DNA from: Rhytidiadelphus loreus
Taxonomy: Eukaryota; Streptophyta; Bryopsida; Hypnales; Hylocomiaceae
Assembly: GCA_947034895.1 (NCBI GenBank)
Contig: OX344763.1
Location: 75,721,093 to 75,785,092, forward strand
DNA: 64,000 nucleotides
Direction: 5' to 3'
The notes beneath the pieces are model-generated. The model was not told where the DNA came from. It saw nothing but the letters and a program-made list of their open reading frames with translations, and searched no databases. How positions within the stretch are numbered: the first letter of the stretch is position 1; each line of letters begins with the position of its first letter. Shown here piece by piece: positions 11,898 through 23,100 of this stretch. Both the position numbers and the translations under genes were made by a program.

Positions 11898-12385
11898 ACT
11901 CTCACGGTGGGTAACCCCTCCACATAGCTCCCCATCTTTTGAATTGCGCTTCCAGGTGTGGAAGCTATGTGAGGGTGTTACGTCGGGCCGATCGAAGGTC
12001 GTCCCGACGGGTCCACCGTCCATGGAGCGACAAGCCCATAGATGTAGGAGCCCTTTTGGTGAGGCCTGTGACGATTTTAGTTGTACAGACGTGATTTTCG
12101 GATTGTTCGTGAAACACTGTTCGTAAAGTTTGTACAAACATTGTATTCTATTTGTAATATATCGGTTTCGTTTTTTGGCAATTCGTGTTTTCGGGAATTC
12201 TTGGCGTTGAGTGATGTGCAATGTAGAGTGTTGTGCATTGTGCTTTCTATCCCGAGTCCTCTTGGGCAATGTAGTTACGCTCTTGGCAATTGGCATTTGC
12301 GGTTCAGGGTGGCCATGCTCTTGGGTTGGGCGAAGAGTCTGCACTGGTACTCCGTCGACCGAGTTGCCCTCCTTGTCCGCCACCG

Positions 12386-12577
12386 ATGGCACTGGAGGCT
12401 CCCGCCATTGCTGAAGTCCCCCCTCCGGTCTCTGAGGTGGAACTCCCCCCTCCGCAAGCTGCACAGGTCATGTCTCCCATCGTCGCGGGTGTCCAGACTC
12501 GCACCGCCACGAGGCGTGCCACCACTCCCGTCGCGGCCACCACTCCCGTTGCAGCCACCACTCCGGATGTAACAAAG
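12386..12577 (+). CDS. P2-A exon 1 (probable), Pro/Ala/Thr-rich N-terminus
   Basis: An open frame with Pro-Pro-rich sequence and an ATTPVA-type repeat ends at AAAG|GTGAGG (12578). It is in phase 0 with the exon beginning at 12811 after GCATACGCAG. The first in-frame ATG is at 12386, but the frame is open further upstream to about 12290, so the start is uncertain. Copy C has an equivalent short first exon before its FCP1-like exon. The region between P1-A (11897) and here holds no other gene that I can support. Confidence 0.45.
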
Positions 12578-12810
12578 GTGAGGCTCGATCTCCCTGCATC
12601 CCTCTGCTCACTGCCTCCGTAGCGCTTGCCTAGATAGTTTGTAGGGATCGGACGTGGATCTCGTTTAGAAAGAGGATGATAATGGACAAGGATTCACGTC
12701 TCTGTGTTCAAGCCTCCCACACCTGTTGGGGGGGGGCGCATTTTCAATTGTGGACTCCCGTTTATTCAATTTTCAAATACTACTTTGAACAAGGGATTTC
12801 GCATACGCAG

Positions 12811-13773
12811 GCCTCGTTGCCGTTGCCTGCGCCACCGCCTCCCGTTGCTTTGCCCTTGTACAGTTATTTTGTTGTCTTGGAGTTGGAAGGAGTCCTATGC
12901 CAAGTTGAGCACGTCGGGCCCCTCGGATCCGGTTGCTCGCCCGCAACAAGCGCACCATCGGAGGACGATTACGATCCGACGAAACGCCACGTCTTCGGCG
13001 AGTTCTCCCTCTCGTGTCGTCCGGAAGTGCGCGAATTCCTCAGAGGCCTGGCGAAGAGGTTTCGCTTGTCTATGTGGACGAGGCTGCCGGCCGTCGTGGC
13101 CAATCCCATGATCGATTTCCTCTTCCGCGGCTTGGAGCGCTCGTCCATGCGCGTGCTCACGCTCGAGGACTGCACCTCCATCGTGGAGAGACGATCGTGG
13201 CGGTTGTGCAGGTGTAGGCCCCCCCCACACCTCCCCTCGTTGCCTTGTCCGGCGCACCCCTACCAACCCGAGTGGGATACCGACGTGGACGAGGACACGT
13301 ACGTTCAGTTCCCCGACCATCCCGAGGGGAGGCTGAGGCTCAAGGTTTTGCACAAGGCCGTCTGGGATGGAGATAGGTTCAAATCCGGCACGTTCAGGGC
13401 CAATTCCAGCAACACACTGCTCATCGATTCCTCCCCCGAGAGCAGCATCCTCAATCCCATGCACAATGCCATCTTCCCGTTGTCGTACATTGGCAGCCCG
13501 CACGATTCCACCCTGGACAGGACGTTGCGACTCTATCTCAAGGGCCTGCTAGAGTCCGGTCTTAGCGTGTCACAGTACGTGTCTCGGAATCCGTTTTTCG
13601 GAAACCTCACGACGCCCTTTTTCAAACTCAATGTGCGCGGGTTAGCTACATTGCAGGACAGGTCTCTCTTGCTGGAGTATCCAGAGTTCGTCGGCACGTA
13701 CAGTAGAGACGGGAACGATCATTTCGTCTGTCGAAGAGCGAAGCACGTGGTGCAAAAGAAAGAAAAGGGTTGA
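12811..13773 (+). CDS. P2-A exon 2: FCP1/SCP-like HAD phosphatase homologue, catalytically degenerate
   Basis: 320 codons and a TGA stop. A Pro-rich start leads into FVVLELEGVLC, which aligns with VVLDLNGILC (B) and VILDLNDILC (C), and with motif I of FCP1/SCP phosphatases (LVLDLDETL). The nucleophile Asp is Glu here and the second Asp is also Glu. A CRPEVREFL...RLSMWTR block matches the RPG..EFL...VWTA region of the family, and NTLLIDSSP matches the conserved NxIIxDNSP motif. An acidic insert (about 13270-13330) separates them. The fold is therefore likely kept while the standard Asp-based chemistry is lost; a binding or pseudo-enzyme role, perhaps with RNA polymerase II CTD-like peptides, is inference. 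It follows P1 in the same orientation, as in B and C. Confidence 0.65.
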   Translation, partial: ASLPLPAPPPPVALPLYSYFVVLELEGVLCQVEHVGPLGSGCSPATSAPSEDDYDPTKRHVFGEFSLSCRPEVREFLRGLAKRFRLSMWTRLPAVVANPMIDFLFRGLERSSMRVLTLEDCTSIVERRSWRLCRCRPPPHLPSLPCPAHPYQPEWDTDVDEDTYVQFPDHPEGRLRLKVLHKAVWDGDRFKSGTFRANSSNTLLIDSSPESSILNPMHNAIFPLSYIGSPHDSTLDRTLRLYLKGLLESGLSVSQYVSRNPFFGNLTTPFFKLNVRGLATLQDRSLLLEYPEFVGTYSRDGNDHFVCRRAKHVVQKKEKG

Positions 13774-14078
13774 TGCACCAAGCAGAAATGGATGGGTGTG
13801 CAGGGGCTGCGCCGCTTTCGCGCTTTCGGCGGGCACTTCGTCGACAGTGTGCAAAGGGGCCCTCGACGGATGAAGCGACGGCGGACCCAGACGACGGAAG
13901 GAGTGGGCTCCTCCGACAGTTGCGAGGCGCCGGGCGAGGCGGGCGAGGACGTGACCTCGACTTCCCTATAAGAAGACATCACTGCTAACGAGCGCGTGGT
14001 GCGACGGTGTACGTATGTGGTAAGGTGGGTTGTTTGCTCCCTTGGGATGAATTGAGGTACGCAGGGGACGACGGATGA

Positions 14079-14155
14079 GTTTGATGGAGAAACAATTTTT
14101 TCCCGCCCTACACTAGGTTGTAGTCTAGGATGGGGTGAAATTGTTTGTCCATCGA
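14079..14155. repeat. Inverted repeat of about 28 bp downstream of module A
   Basis: TTGATGGAGAAACAATTTTT and the following CCCGCCCT are mirrored by AGGATGGGGTGAAATTGTTT and GTCCATCGA, with a spacer of about 20 bp. It could be a small MITE or an RNA hairpin at the end of the module. No flanking duplication was established. Confidence 0.5.
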
Positions 14156-14715
14156 ATACTCTGTTGCTCCTCTTTTCCCACTCTAAACTTTGTCTTTCCG
14201 AAGCTCGTCCAGAAAATCGCAATCACGTTTGCACGGTCGTGACCATTGTCTTCGTTGTGCAGGATCCCTCCGGGCAGTCACCTCCCCAAGTGGCCGACGC
14301 GACGAAGGTTGGAGTGTCAGCGCCTGCAGTTCAGACCGCGCGGTCTGAACCGTAGGCAGCATCCTCAACTCGTCTGCGAAGGTTACGACGGAAGGCTGCA
14401 CAGTCGCGTTCCAAGTCCAAAGTCCGGTCTACCCTTCATTGCTTTTAGTAATAGCTCCACACTAACATTGCTGAACGTGGACTCATGGTGAGCCACGGAT
14501 GACTTTCCCATACAACATAAATGACATTTACAGATGCATCTCATTAGAGATATTTTAGAAACATTTTCAAAATTTTAGAAACATTTTCAGTTCATCATTC
14601 TTGTCAACAATATACTGTTTCCCACATTGGATAGACTAATACAAATACCCGCATTTTTTTAACACAAGTCCCCGATCCCATAGAGCGTGGTTCCCTTCGT
14701 CGTAACATCATTTCA

Positions 14716-15700
14716 CCAACGCCAGTAGGCATCTATTTGCCGATCATATCGTCTGGGTGGTCGTTGTAGGGCACCTTGAGAAGGTCCGGAAAATATTCGT
14801 CCATTGTAGTGCTGACCAATTCGAACGTGCTGGATGGATCGTTGTTGAACTCGTCTCTTGTGTGGAGCGGATGCGCCTTGCGTTCACGGGACTTCCAAGA
14901 GCAACCATCGTTGGAGGTACACCAAGAGAGCCACCGTCATGCGTCCCCCTCCGCCACATCCTCGCGTTCTCCGTGGGCTTCGACCGCAGCCGGTCTACCA
15001 TTGCCGGGATGGGGACTGCCATGGACAGGGTGCCTATCAACGCACTTGTTGGCTGCTCACAATGCCCTCGAGTGAGAGTGGAGCAATGATATCCAACTCT
15101 GTTCATTCCTCGGAAAATGCACAGGAGCATGTGTTCGATGATTGCGCATTGTTGGATATGAGTGTTCCAATCTCACTTGAAGGCATTTGTTATCAGCAGC
15201 CAACAGGTGCGTTGATATGCACCTTTCACGGCAGTCCCCATCCCGGCAATGGTAGACCGGCTGCGGTCGAAGCCCACGGAGAACGCGAGGATGTGGCGGA
15301 GGGAGACGACGGTCGCACGGATGGGGTGCCCTTGAACGGTTGGAGGAGGGCGTTCATGACAACGCCTCCCCTAGTTGTGCACTGGAAGTCTTGTGAACAC
15401 AAGACGTACTCCGCTAGGCGGTGGGTTCCGGGATGTGAAGAGGACGTTCTTGACGTGACCGTGGATGGGGTATCCATGTCCTTGCCTCTTCTCATTACAA
15501 GAGCGGGTTCAGTAATGATCCATCCGGCAAAGGGACGACACCAGCATGGGTCCGCACTACAGTGGACGAGCATTTGACCGCGAACCTCGGAGTGCCGTGC
15601 GAGGACCTCACGATGATGTGATCGGCGAATAGACTCTTGCTGGTGTTGATCAAGCTGGAGAGTCATCACGAAGAGACGATGGTTGGAGCATCGGTGCCTG
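14716..15700. repeat. Long foldback (inverted repeat) unit 1
   Basis: The left arm begins with CACCAACGCCAGTAGGCATC. The right arm ends with the mirrored GCGAATAGACTCTTGCTGGT at about 15640. Near the centre, GGTCTACCATTGCCGGGATG (about 14992) is mirrored at about 15239-15258, with a loop around 15105-15150. A transcript would fold into a long imperfect hairpin. No protein frame is convincing. The same unit recurs at 16130, about 17155 (partial) and, more diverged, at 17936 and 19370. Confidence 0.7.
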
Positions 15701-16129
15701 TAGTTCAAACCGCGCGGTCTGAACTGTGGGCAGCATCATCAGCTTGCACGCGGAGAACTCGGTAGGCATTGCTCCTTGCGCTCACGGGAATTGGATGCGC
15801 CTTGCGTCATCACGAGGCGACGGAGGTTGGAACGTCGGCGCCTGCGGTTCAGACCGCGCGGTCTGAAACGTGGGCAACATCCTCAACTCGTCTGCGAAGG
15901 TCACATTGACATTGCTGAACATTGCTACAACATAAATGACATTTACAGATGCATCTCATTTATTAGAGAATTGTAGAGACATTTTCAGTTCATTCTTGTC
16001 AACAATATACTCATTCCCACATTGGATACACTAATACAAATATTCTCACTTTTTTAACACGAGTCCCCGACCCCGTAGAGTAGGCTTCTGTACATCGTAG
16101 CACGCAGATGAAAGGTCCTCGCAACATCA

Positions 16130-17040
16130 TTTCACCAACGCCAGTAGGCATCTATTTGCCGATCATATCGTTTGGGTGGTCGTTGCACGGCACACTAAGA
16201 AGGTCCGGAAAATATTCGTCCATTGTAGTACTGACCAATTCGAACGATGTCAACGTGCTGGATGGATCGTTGTTGAACGCGTCTCTTGTGTGGAGCGGAT
16301 GCGCCTTGCGTTCACGGGACTTCCAAGGGCAACCACGGGAGGCGTTGTTATGAACCCCTCCCTCTGTCATCGTTGGAGGTACACCAGGAGAGCCACCAGC
16401 CTGCGTCGTCCTCCTCCGCGACTTCTTGCGTCTCCGTGGGCTTCGACCGTAGCCGGTCTACCATTGCCGGGATGGGGACTGCCGTGGATGGGGCCTATCA
16501 ACGCACCTGTTGGCTGCTCACAATGCGAGCCCTCGAGTGAGAGTGGAGCAATGATATCCAACTCTGCTCATTCCTCGGAAAATGCATAGGAGCATGTGTT
16601 CGATGATTGCGCATTGTTGGATATGACTGTTCGACTCTCACTTGAGGGCACTTGTTATGAGCAAACAACAGGTGCGTTGATAGGCACCTTTTCGCGGAAG
16701 TCCCCATCCCGGCAAAGGTTGACCGGTTTCGGTGCCAACCCTCGATAACGGTGCCCTTGAACGATGCGAGGAGTGCATCCATGCCAACGCCTCCCGTCGT
16801 TGCGCACTGGAAGTCCCGTGAATACAAGGCGCACTTTGTTACGGGGTGGGTTCTCGTAAACACAAGAGCGGGTTCAGCAATGATCCATCCAGCTATGGGA
16901 TGACGACTGCATGGGTCTGCACTGCAGTGGACAAGCATTTGACTGCGAACCTCGGAGTGCCGTGCGAGGACCTCACGACGATGTGATCGGCAAATAGACT
17001 CTTGCTGGTGTTGATCAAGCTGGAGAATCATCACGAAGCG
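16130..17040. repeat. Long foldback unit 2
   Basis: A copy of the 14716 unit in direct orientation. The same left-arm start (CACCAACGCCAGTAGGCATC), the same GTGTGGAGCGGATGCGCCTT block, the central arms at about 16454 and 16690, and the right-arm end GCAAATAGACTCTTGCTGGT are present. It is somewhat shortened and carries small insertions relative to unit 1. Confidence 0.7.
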
Positions 17041-17154
17041 ACGATGGTTGGAGCGTCGGCGCCTGCAGTTTAGACCGTGCGGTCTGAACCGTGGGCAGCA
17101 TCATCAGCTCGCACGTGGAGAACTCGGAAGGCATTGCTCCTTGCGTTCACAGGA

Positions 17155-17640
17155 ATTGGATGCGCCTTGCGTTCACGGGAATGGCAAGGGCAACGACGGG
17201 AGGCGTTGCCATGAACCCCTCCCTCCGTCATCATTCGAGGTACACCATGAGAGCCACCGTCATGCGTCGTCCTCCTCCGCGACATCCTTCCGTCTCCGTG
17301 GGCTTTGACTGCAGCCGCTCTACCATTGTCGGGATGGGGACTATTGTGGACAGGGGGCGTATCGACGCACCTGTTCGCTGCTCACAATGCGAGCCCTCAA
17401 GTGGGAGTGGAGCAATGATATCCAGCTCTGCTCATTCCTCGAAAAATGCATAACAGCATGTGTTCGATGATTGCGCATTGTTGGATATGAATGTTCCACT
17501 CCCACTTGAAGGTCCTTGTTCTGAGCAGCCAACAGGTGTGCTGATAGGCACCCTGTTCACAATAGTCCCCATCCCGGCAATGGTGTCACAATACTTGTCC
17601 ACCAACCCCTTCTCTTGGGGCCTCGACATTCATCACAGGC
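17155..17640. repeat. Partial foldback unit 3
   Basis: Starts inside the left arm (GGATGCGCCTTGCGTTCACG), runs through the central arms (about 17310-17580) and is lost after CCCCATCCCGGCAATGGT at about 17582. DNA from 17640 to 17930 is not clearly repeated and contains no gene that I can support. Confidence 0.55.
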
Positions 17641-17935
17641 AGACGAAGGTGGGACTCAGAGTGCTCTGGCTTCGGCTTCGTGGCCCCAAAGGAGGAAGGC
17701 CTGGACGTCACCCTGGTGCGATTGTAATGAGGTTGAGGACTCCGTATATCATAAGGTGGGCTTATCAGTACCCTACGTGGTCTTTGAGTGCGTTGTTTTG
17801 CCCCCCCAAGTCCGGAATTGACCGTTGGCCTTTTTGTACAGGATACTTGCTCTCTCCAACAGCAAGGCGATCTAGTTTTCGGGTGTCGACCACGTCCCCA
17901 CGTTGCTTACACCCCCTCTAGTTTGCAAAACTGTA

Positions 17936-19061
17936 GATTGTCAGCGGACCACCATTTCACCAACACCAGCGGGTGTTTATTTGCTATTCATGTTGCTTGT
18001 GAGGACCTTACAGGGCATTCGGAGACACGCGGACAAATGCCCGTCAAGTGCGGTGTGGATCCATTCGGGCGTTGTTATCGTGCTGGCTCGTTCATGGTTG
18101 AACTTGCTGACTCGGTGTAGAGCAAAAAAGTAGGGACGCTCGCGGCCCATCTTCTGTCCGAACACCAATATGCATAGGGGATTCATGGCACAAGAATCCA
18201 TGGCCCTGATCTTCGTAGGGTGTCACTTGCATTCAAGGAGCTCCTCGGCGCAAGGAAGGACGACGTTGTCATGCACATTCTCCTCCTGTTGTTCTAAGGT
18301 ACTTGGTAGCAGCAACGTCCATCCACCGTCCTTCTCCCGGCATCCGGGGTTTCTGTGGACATGTGCCAGATGCGGTCTACTATTCTCGGGGCGATGGATC
18401 GGTGTGGGGAGGGTGTCCATCGAAATATGTATTGACTGCTCATAACTCAAGCTGTCGAGTGCATGTGTGTCGTCGTAAACCAACTTGGCTCTCACTATGC
18501 ACCGTGGTATTCGGACGACGGCACATCCGCTTGACGGATTGAGTTATGAGCAGCCAATAGGTACTCCGATGGGCACTCTCTTCACACCAGTGCACTTCCC
18601 GGGAAAAGTCGACCGTTTTTGGTTCTCACCCTCCCAAACTCCGGATGCTAGGACGTGGACGGTGGATGGCCGTCGCTGCTACCAAGTACACTCGAACAAC
18701 TTGGGGAGAATGTGTATCACAGCGTCGTCCTTCCTTGCGCCCAGGAGCTCCTTGAATGCAAGTGACGCCCTGTTTGCGAGGTGGGTCTTGGTGTGCTTCA
18801 TGGGTGACCATGTGTCACCATCTTTCGAGGAAGAAGTTGACTTCCCCTATGAACGTGGATGGGTTGTGAGTGCTCTTGCTTTTACCTCTCCCGGTCGACC
18901 GGTTCAACCATGATGTATTCGGCAAAGAGGCGACGCCGGAAGTGGTCCATGTCGCAATTGACGAGCATTTGTCCGGGAATCTCCGAATGCCCTGTAAAGG
19001 CTTCCCGACGACATGATTGGCAAATAGGCACTTGCTTTTGTTCATGAAGCTCAAGACCCTT
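17936..19061. repeat. Long foldback unit 4, diverged family
   Basis: The left arm (CACCAACACCAGCGGGTGTT onward, about 17952) pairs with a right arm ending about 19040. Arms are about 0.5 kb: for example GTCACTTGCATTCAAGGAGC (18226) is mirrored at about 18753, and ACTGCTCATAACTCAA (18432) at about 18540. The left end resembles that of units 1-3, so the families are related. It is duplicated in direct orientation as the 19370 unit; the arm end of this copy is followed by a MITE. Confidence 0.7.
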
Positions 19062-19239
19062 CACTAGAAGAAACTGTGTTAGAATCCCTGAAAACACATC
19101 ACCTTGTTTTTGTTAAGTTCCCGTTTCAAAATGCAGGCAAAATGCGGAAGTCAAAACATTTTTCTACGTTTTGAAACGAGAACTTCACGAAAACAAGGTG
19201 ACGTGTTTTCAGGGATTCTAACACAGTTTTCTTCTAGTG
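19062..19239. mobile_element. CACTA-type MITE, 178 bp, CTT target duplication
   Basis: The ends are CACTAGAAGAAA...TTTCTTCTAGTG with an almost continuous hairpin of about 75 bp per arm. A CTT triplet flanks both ends (19059-19061 and 19240-19242). The second copy of the surrounding repeat (about 20480-20510) reads straight through, from GACCCTT into CACTCAAAG, and so shows the empty site. CACTAG termini and 3-bp duplications are typical of CACTA/EnSpm elements. There is no coding capacity. Confidence 0.85.
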
Positions 19240-19369
19240 CTTCATTCAAAGTTGTCTGCATGCGGTTTTGGAGGCGCAATTTCAGAATGTGGAGTGGGCG
19301 ACCTAGTTTCCGGGTGTCAACCACTTCCCCACGTTGCTTACTGCCCCTCTAGTTTGCAAAATTGTAGAT

Positions 19370-20505
19370 TGTCAGTGGACCACCATTTCACCAACACCAG
19401 CGGGTGTTGATTTGCTATTCATGTCGCTTGTGAGGACCTTGCAGGGCATTCGGAGACACGCGGACAAATGCTTGTCAAGTGCGGTGTGGATCCATTCTAG
19501 CGTTGTTATCGTGCTGACTCGTTCATGGTTGAACTTGTTGACTGTGTAGAGCAAAAGTAGGGACGCCCAGCGGCCCATCTTCTATCCGAACATGAATATG
19601 CATAGGGGATTCATGGCACTGGAATCGAGGGCCCTCTTCTTCGTAGGGCATCACCGGCATACAAGGTGCTCATCGGCGCAAGGAAGGACAACGTTGTCAT
19701 GCAGATTTTCCTCGAGCTGTTCGAGTGTACCTGGTGGGAGTGACCGCCATCCACCTTCCTTCTCCCGGCATCCGGGGTTTTTGTGGGCATGTGCGAGATG
19801 CGGTCTACTATTCTCGGGACGGTGGATCGGTGTGGTGAGGGTGTCGATCGGATTACCTATTGGCTGCTCATAACTCAAGCCGCCGAGTGGATGCACATGG
19901 GTCTTTCATATCCAACTTGACTCTCAGTGTGCAAGGTTGGATGCGGACGACCCGCCATCCGCTGGACGGCTTGAGTTATGAGCAGCCAATAGGTATTCCG
20001 ATCAACAGCCTCATCACACCGGTGCACTTCCCGAGAAAAGTCAACCGTTTTTGGTTCTCACCCTCAAAAACTCCGGATGCTAGGACACGGACGGTGGATG
20101 GCGATCGCTCCCACCAGGTACACTCGAACTACTGTCAGAAAATGTGGATGACAACGCCGTCCTTCCTTGCGTCGATGAGTTCCTTGTATGCCGGCGACGC
20201 CCTTTTCGCGAGGTGGGTCCTGTTGTGTTTCAAAGGTGACCATGTGTCAACCTCTTCCGACGAGGAAGTTGACTTCCCCTATGAACGTGGATGGGTTGTG
20301 AGTGCTCTTGCTTTTACCTCTCCCGGTCGACCGGTTGAACCATGATGTATTTGGCAAAGAGGCGATGCCGGAAGTGGTCCATGTCGCAATTGACGAGCAT
20401 TTGTCTGGGAATCTGCGAATGCCCTGTAAAGACTTCCCAACGACATGGTTGGCCAATAAGCGCTTGCTTTTGTTCATGAAGCTCAAGACCCTTCACTCAA
20501 AGATG
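19370..20505. repeat. Long foldback unit 5, duplicate of unit 4
   Basis: A direct duplicate of 17936-19061 without the MITE. Left-arm start at about 19384, centre around 19880-19980 (GCTCATAACTCAAGC mirrored by GCTTGAGTTATGAGC), right-arm end at about 20465. The two copies keep matched arms, so each can still fold. Short open frames in the arms are by-products of the inverted sequence. Confidence 0.7.
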
Positions 20506-20756
20506 GTTGCATGCGGTTTAGGAGGCGCGACTTGAGAATGCGGAGTGCAGATTCACCCCTCTGCGTCGGCGAATGAAAAACGAGTCGTGCGTCCCGGCGT
20601 GAACTTAGAATGGTATAGTTCAGATTGTACCTTCCTCCATTTTTGAGTTTGTCCTGCAGCACATGGTCCCCAAAAGTTGGGCGTAAATAGTTTCTTCTTG
20701 GACTGCACCTTCTCCCGTAGAAGAGAGCTAGAAATGATGTAAGCGGGTTGGGATCC

Positions 20757-21391
20757 CTATGCAAAATCCACTATAATTACCCTATTCAATAAAGACTGTC
20801 TTCTTTAAACCGAGGCCGCGCTTTCATTTGCGCCCCTCTTCTCCCCGTGCATGGCCGCGCATCCCGATCCGTGAATTGTTTTCCTCTTGGCCACTTTGCC
20901 CCAAACCCAAGTGGCCATGTGATGTGTCTTTGTGATCCCCCACAAACTGTAAGAGTCATCCACGCCTCGCACAACAAATGGCGCTTAGAGTTGTTTTCCT
21001 TCTACTCCCCGTGCATGGCCACGCATGCAGATCCAGACATTGTTTTTTTCTTGGCCACTTTGCCCAAAACCCGAGTGGCCAATTGAATGTTATGTGTGTG
21101 TGTGTGATCCACCCCAACTATTGGATGTAAGCAGGTTCGGATCCCTATGCAAAAACCACTATAATTACCTTTACTATTGAATGTAGACTGTCTTCTTTAC
21201 ACCGAGGCCGTGCTTTCATTTGCACCGCCCCCTCTTCTCCCGTGCATGGCCGCGCATCCAGATCCGTGAATTGTTTTCCTCTCGGCCACTTTGCCCCACA
21301 CCCAAGTGGCCATGTGATGTGTCTTTGTGATCCACCCCAAATTGTAAGAGTCATGCACGCCTCGCACAACAAATGGCGCTTAGAGTTGTTT
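20757..21391 (+). repeat. Direct duplication, about 240 bp per copy and 390 bp apart
   Basis: The block running from ATGCAAA(A)(T/A)CCACTATAATT to AATGGCGCTTAGAGTTGTTT occurs at 20759-20998 and 21147-21392 with few differences. Between them, 21000-21090 is a shortened third copy (CCGTGCATGGCC(A)CGCAT...TTGGCCACTTTGCC). It contains no gene. It may be the remains of an LTR or a local tandem duplication. Confidence 0.6.
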
Positions 21392-21595
21392 TGGAACTTT
21401 CTTTCAGGTAGCTTGCTCTAAGAAGGCACGGAATGGATATGATTTCGTCCTGAACTGGACCCCTCCAACTTTGATTGAATCGAGGAAAAGGTGTTTTTAT
21501 CACAGGAACCCATCATTGTTGCAGGATTTCATCCCCCCGGCTACCATTTTCGGTCGGATTTCATTCAGACTTGGGAGCTCTGAACCGCCATTTTA

Positions 21596-22292
21596 ATGGA
21601 ATACCGCCATTTTAACGAAATTCCCCATGAATGGAATTTGGCGTTGTTAGTGAAGCAAGAGCGGCAGAAGAAGGCATTCATCAAGACATTGGAGGAAGAA
21701 GGCAAAGATGTATTCAAGGAAATGATCAAGATGGAAGGAATTCAAGAGCAAATGCAAGAGGACGCTATGAAGGTGAAGACCGCAAAAGAAGAGGTGGACA
21801 AAGCTGAAGCTGCCATGGCATCATTGACAAGAGGATTTGAAACTAGTCAGTTGTAGTTTGATGCCTTAGCAGCGGAGAAATTTCAGCTCAAGGCCGGAAG
21901 GAGTAGTTCGAATATCTTGCCATGGCCCATGGTGTATTCTCCCGCGGATCCTCCTTCACCATCACGTGATTTCTTGGATGAGAGCAAGTTCTTTAGAATT
22001 ACAGCTTGTAGTTTGTGTTCATTTCCATTTCTTCAGAATGACATTGTAGTATCCTTGTGTAAGCATTTGTACCATGATCCCTTCTATGCTTTAGTAGTTC
22101 TTGCCCGAAATTGCAAGTGTATAGTAGAAGGCTGCTAATACTTATTTCATCCAGAGTGGCATCGAAGCTTTGGTTGGGGAGAGCCGAATGCCGAGCTATC
22201 ACAGAGGGAGTTAACACTTGGGTTGGCTGAAGAGAGGAGGAGAATTATAAAGGAAAGAATAGACCAAGCTAGGTCAAGGTTAGCAGCAATTG
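21596..22292 (+). pseudogene. Decayed coiled-coil plus RING-like zinc-finger gene, first exon
   Basis: The ATG at 21596 opens a frame with a charged coiled coil (residues about 15-85). After TAG 21854 the same frame continues into a Cys/His cluster, C-x2-C-x10-C-x-H-x2-H followed by C-x-C and C, reminiscent of a degenerate RING finger. After TAA 22136 the frame goes on through HPEWHRSFGWG and a basic helical stretch to a donor G|GTAAGT at 22293. I recall similar RING-like modules ending in HP-W-x-SxG in mobile-element proteins of early land plants, but this is only a family resemblance. Two in-frame stops make it a pseudogene unless TAG and TAA are tolerated. The intron would run to about 23105 with further coding at 23101-24330. 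Confidence 0.45.
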
Positions 22293-22845
22293 GTAAGTTC
22301 ACGTTCTAAGTCATGCCATGTCTTGTGATTCAAATTGTGTGCATGATTGTAAATCTGTAGTTTGTGTCTTCAAGGTTTGCACTTCCTAAATCTCCTCGTG
22401 GTCTGCCATTGCTATGTACTTTACTACTTTTACATGTAGTGTGTTAGATAATTAGAGGCATTTTCTATTCACTGATGTCCTAAAAGTCTACACATGATGC
22501 ATTGTTTGCACCTTATGTAACGAGTAGTACTTCTTGGTATTTGTTACACACGTTTGTTCTCTAGAGATACTTTGAGGACTTTGCTTGTATTTCATTGATG
22601 TAGTACTGATGACAAGGTCCGCCGACGAGAATGTACTAGGAGGACCTACAACGTGTATTTTTTTTGTTTTTTATGCTTGTTTCTAAGGTGCTCAAGACAA
22701 AACAATACTGAACGATTGGTTTATGAGTATAAAAGGTACTTTAGGTTACCTCGGGCTAGTACTATTAAACCACTAGTTTCATGAAATAGAAACACTATAG
22801 AATTTTTTGTACTAGTTGTACGCTTTCTATTCTTAGTTTATTGGT

Positions 22846-23075
22846 ATTTCAAGTACATTGGTATTCTTAGTACATTGGTATCCTAAGTACGTTCCCGTAT
22901 ATCTAGTACATTGGTATTCTGAGTACATTTGGAATATTGGGGGGGTACATTTATATTCTTTTTACATTCTTTTGGTTGTTCTTTATACATTTGTATTATT
23001 TGTACAACCATTTTTTATTTCATTTGTGTTCTTGTACATTTCTGTGCTGAGGGTTCTCATAGTAGGGGTACAGTA
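22846..23075 (+). repeat. Degenerate AGTACATTGGTATT tandem repeat
   Basis: The motif (C/T)(A/T)AGTACATTGGTATTC recurs with variants at about 22850, 22868, 22900 and 22918, grading into TACATTT-rich sequence up to 23070. It lies in the putative intron between the RING-like exon and the 23101 frame. Confidence 0.5.
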
Positions 23076-23100
23076 AGTACTCTTCTATCATGTGTTTGCT

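Larger units (their letters stand above)
14330..17089. repeat. Four A-type palindromes at boundaries of the foldback units
   Basis: The AGACCGCGCGGTCT dyad or a one-base variant occurs at about 14330, 15704, 15848 and 17069. Each lies in a similar context (GGCGCCTG(C/T)(A/G)GTT before, GGGCAGCATC or GGGCAACATC after), so they were copied together with the adjoining foldback DNA. They show that the A-type dyad belongs to the whole 4.8-17.1 kb block, not only to the leader intron. Confidence 0.75.

Noticed and set aside
14858..15577. 239-codon plus-strand frame in the foldback region
   Set aside because: It runs through both arms of an inverted repeat and is not kept in the sister units, so it is not a gene.
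18485..20345. Frames of 140-160 codons at 18485-18913 and 19860-20345
   Set aside because: They lie in foldback arms; their similarity reflects DNA duplication, not protein constraint, and the arms are inverted copies of each other.
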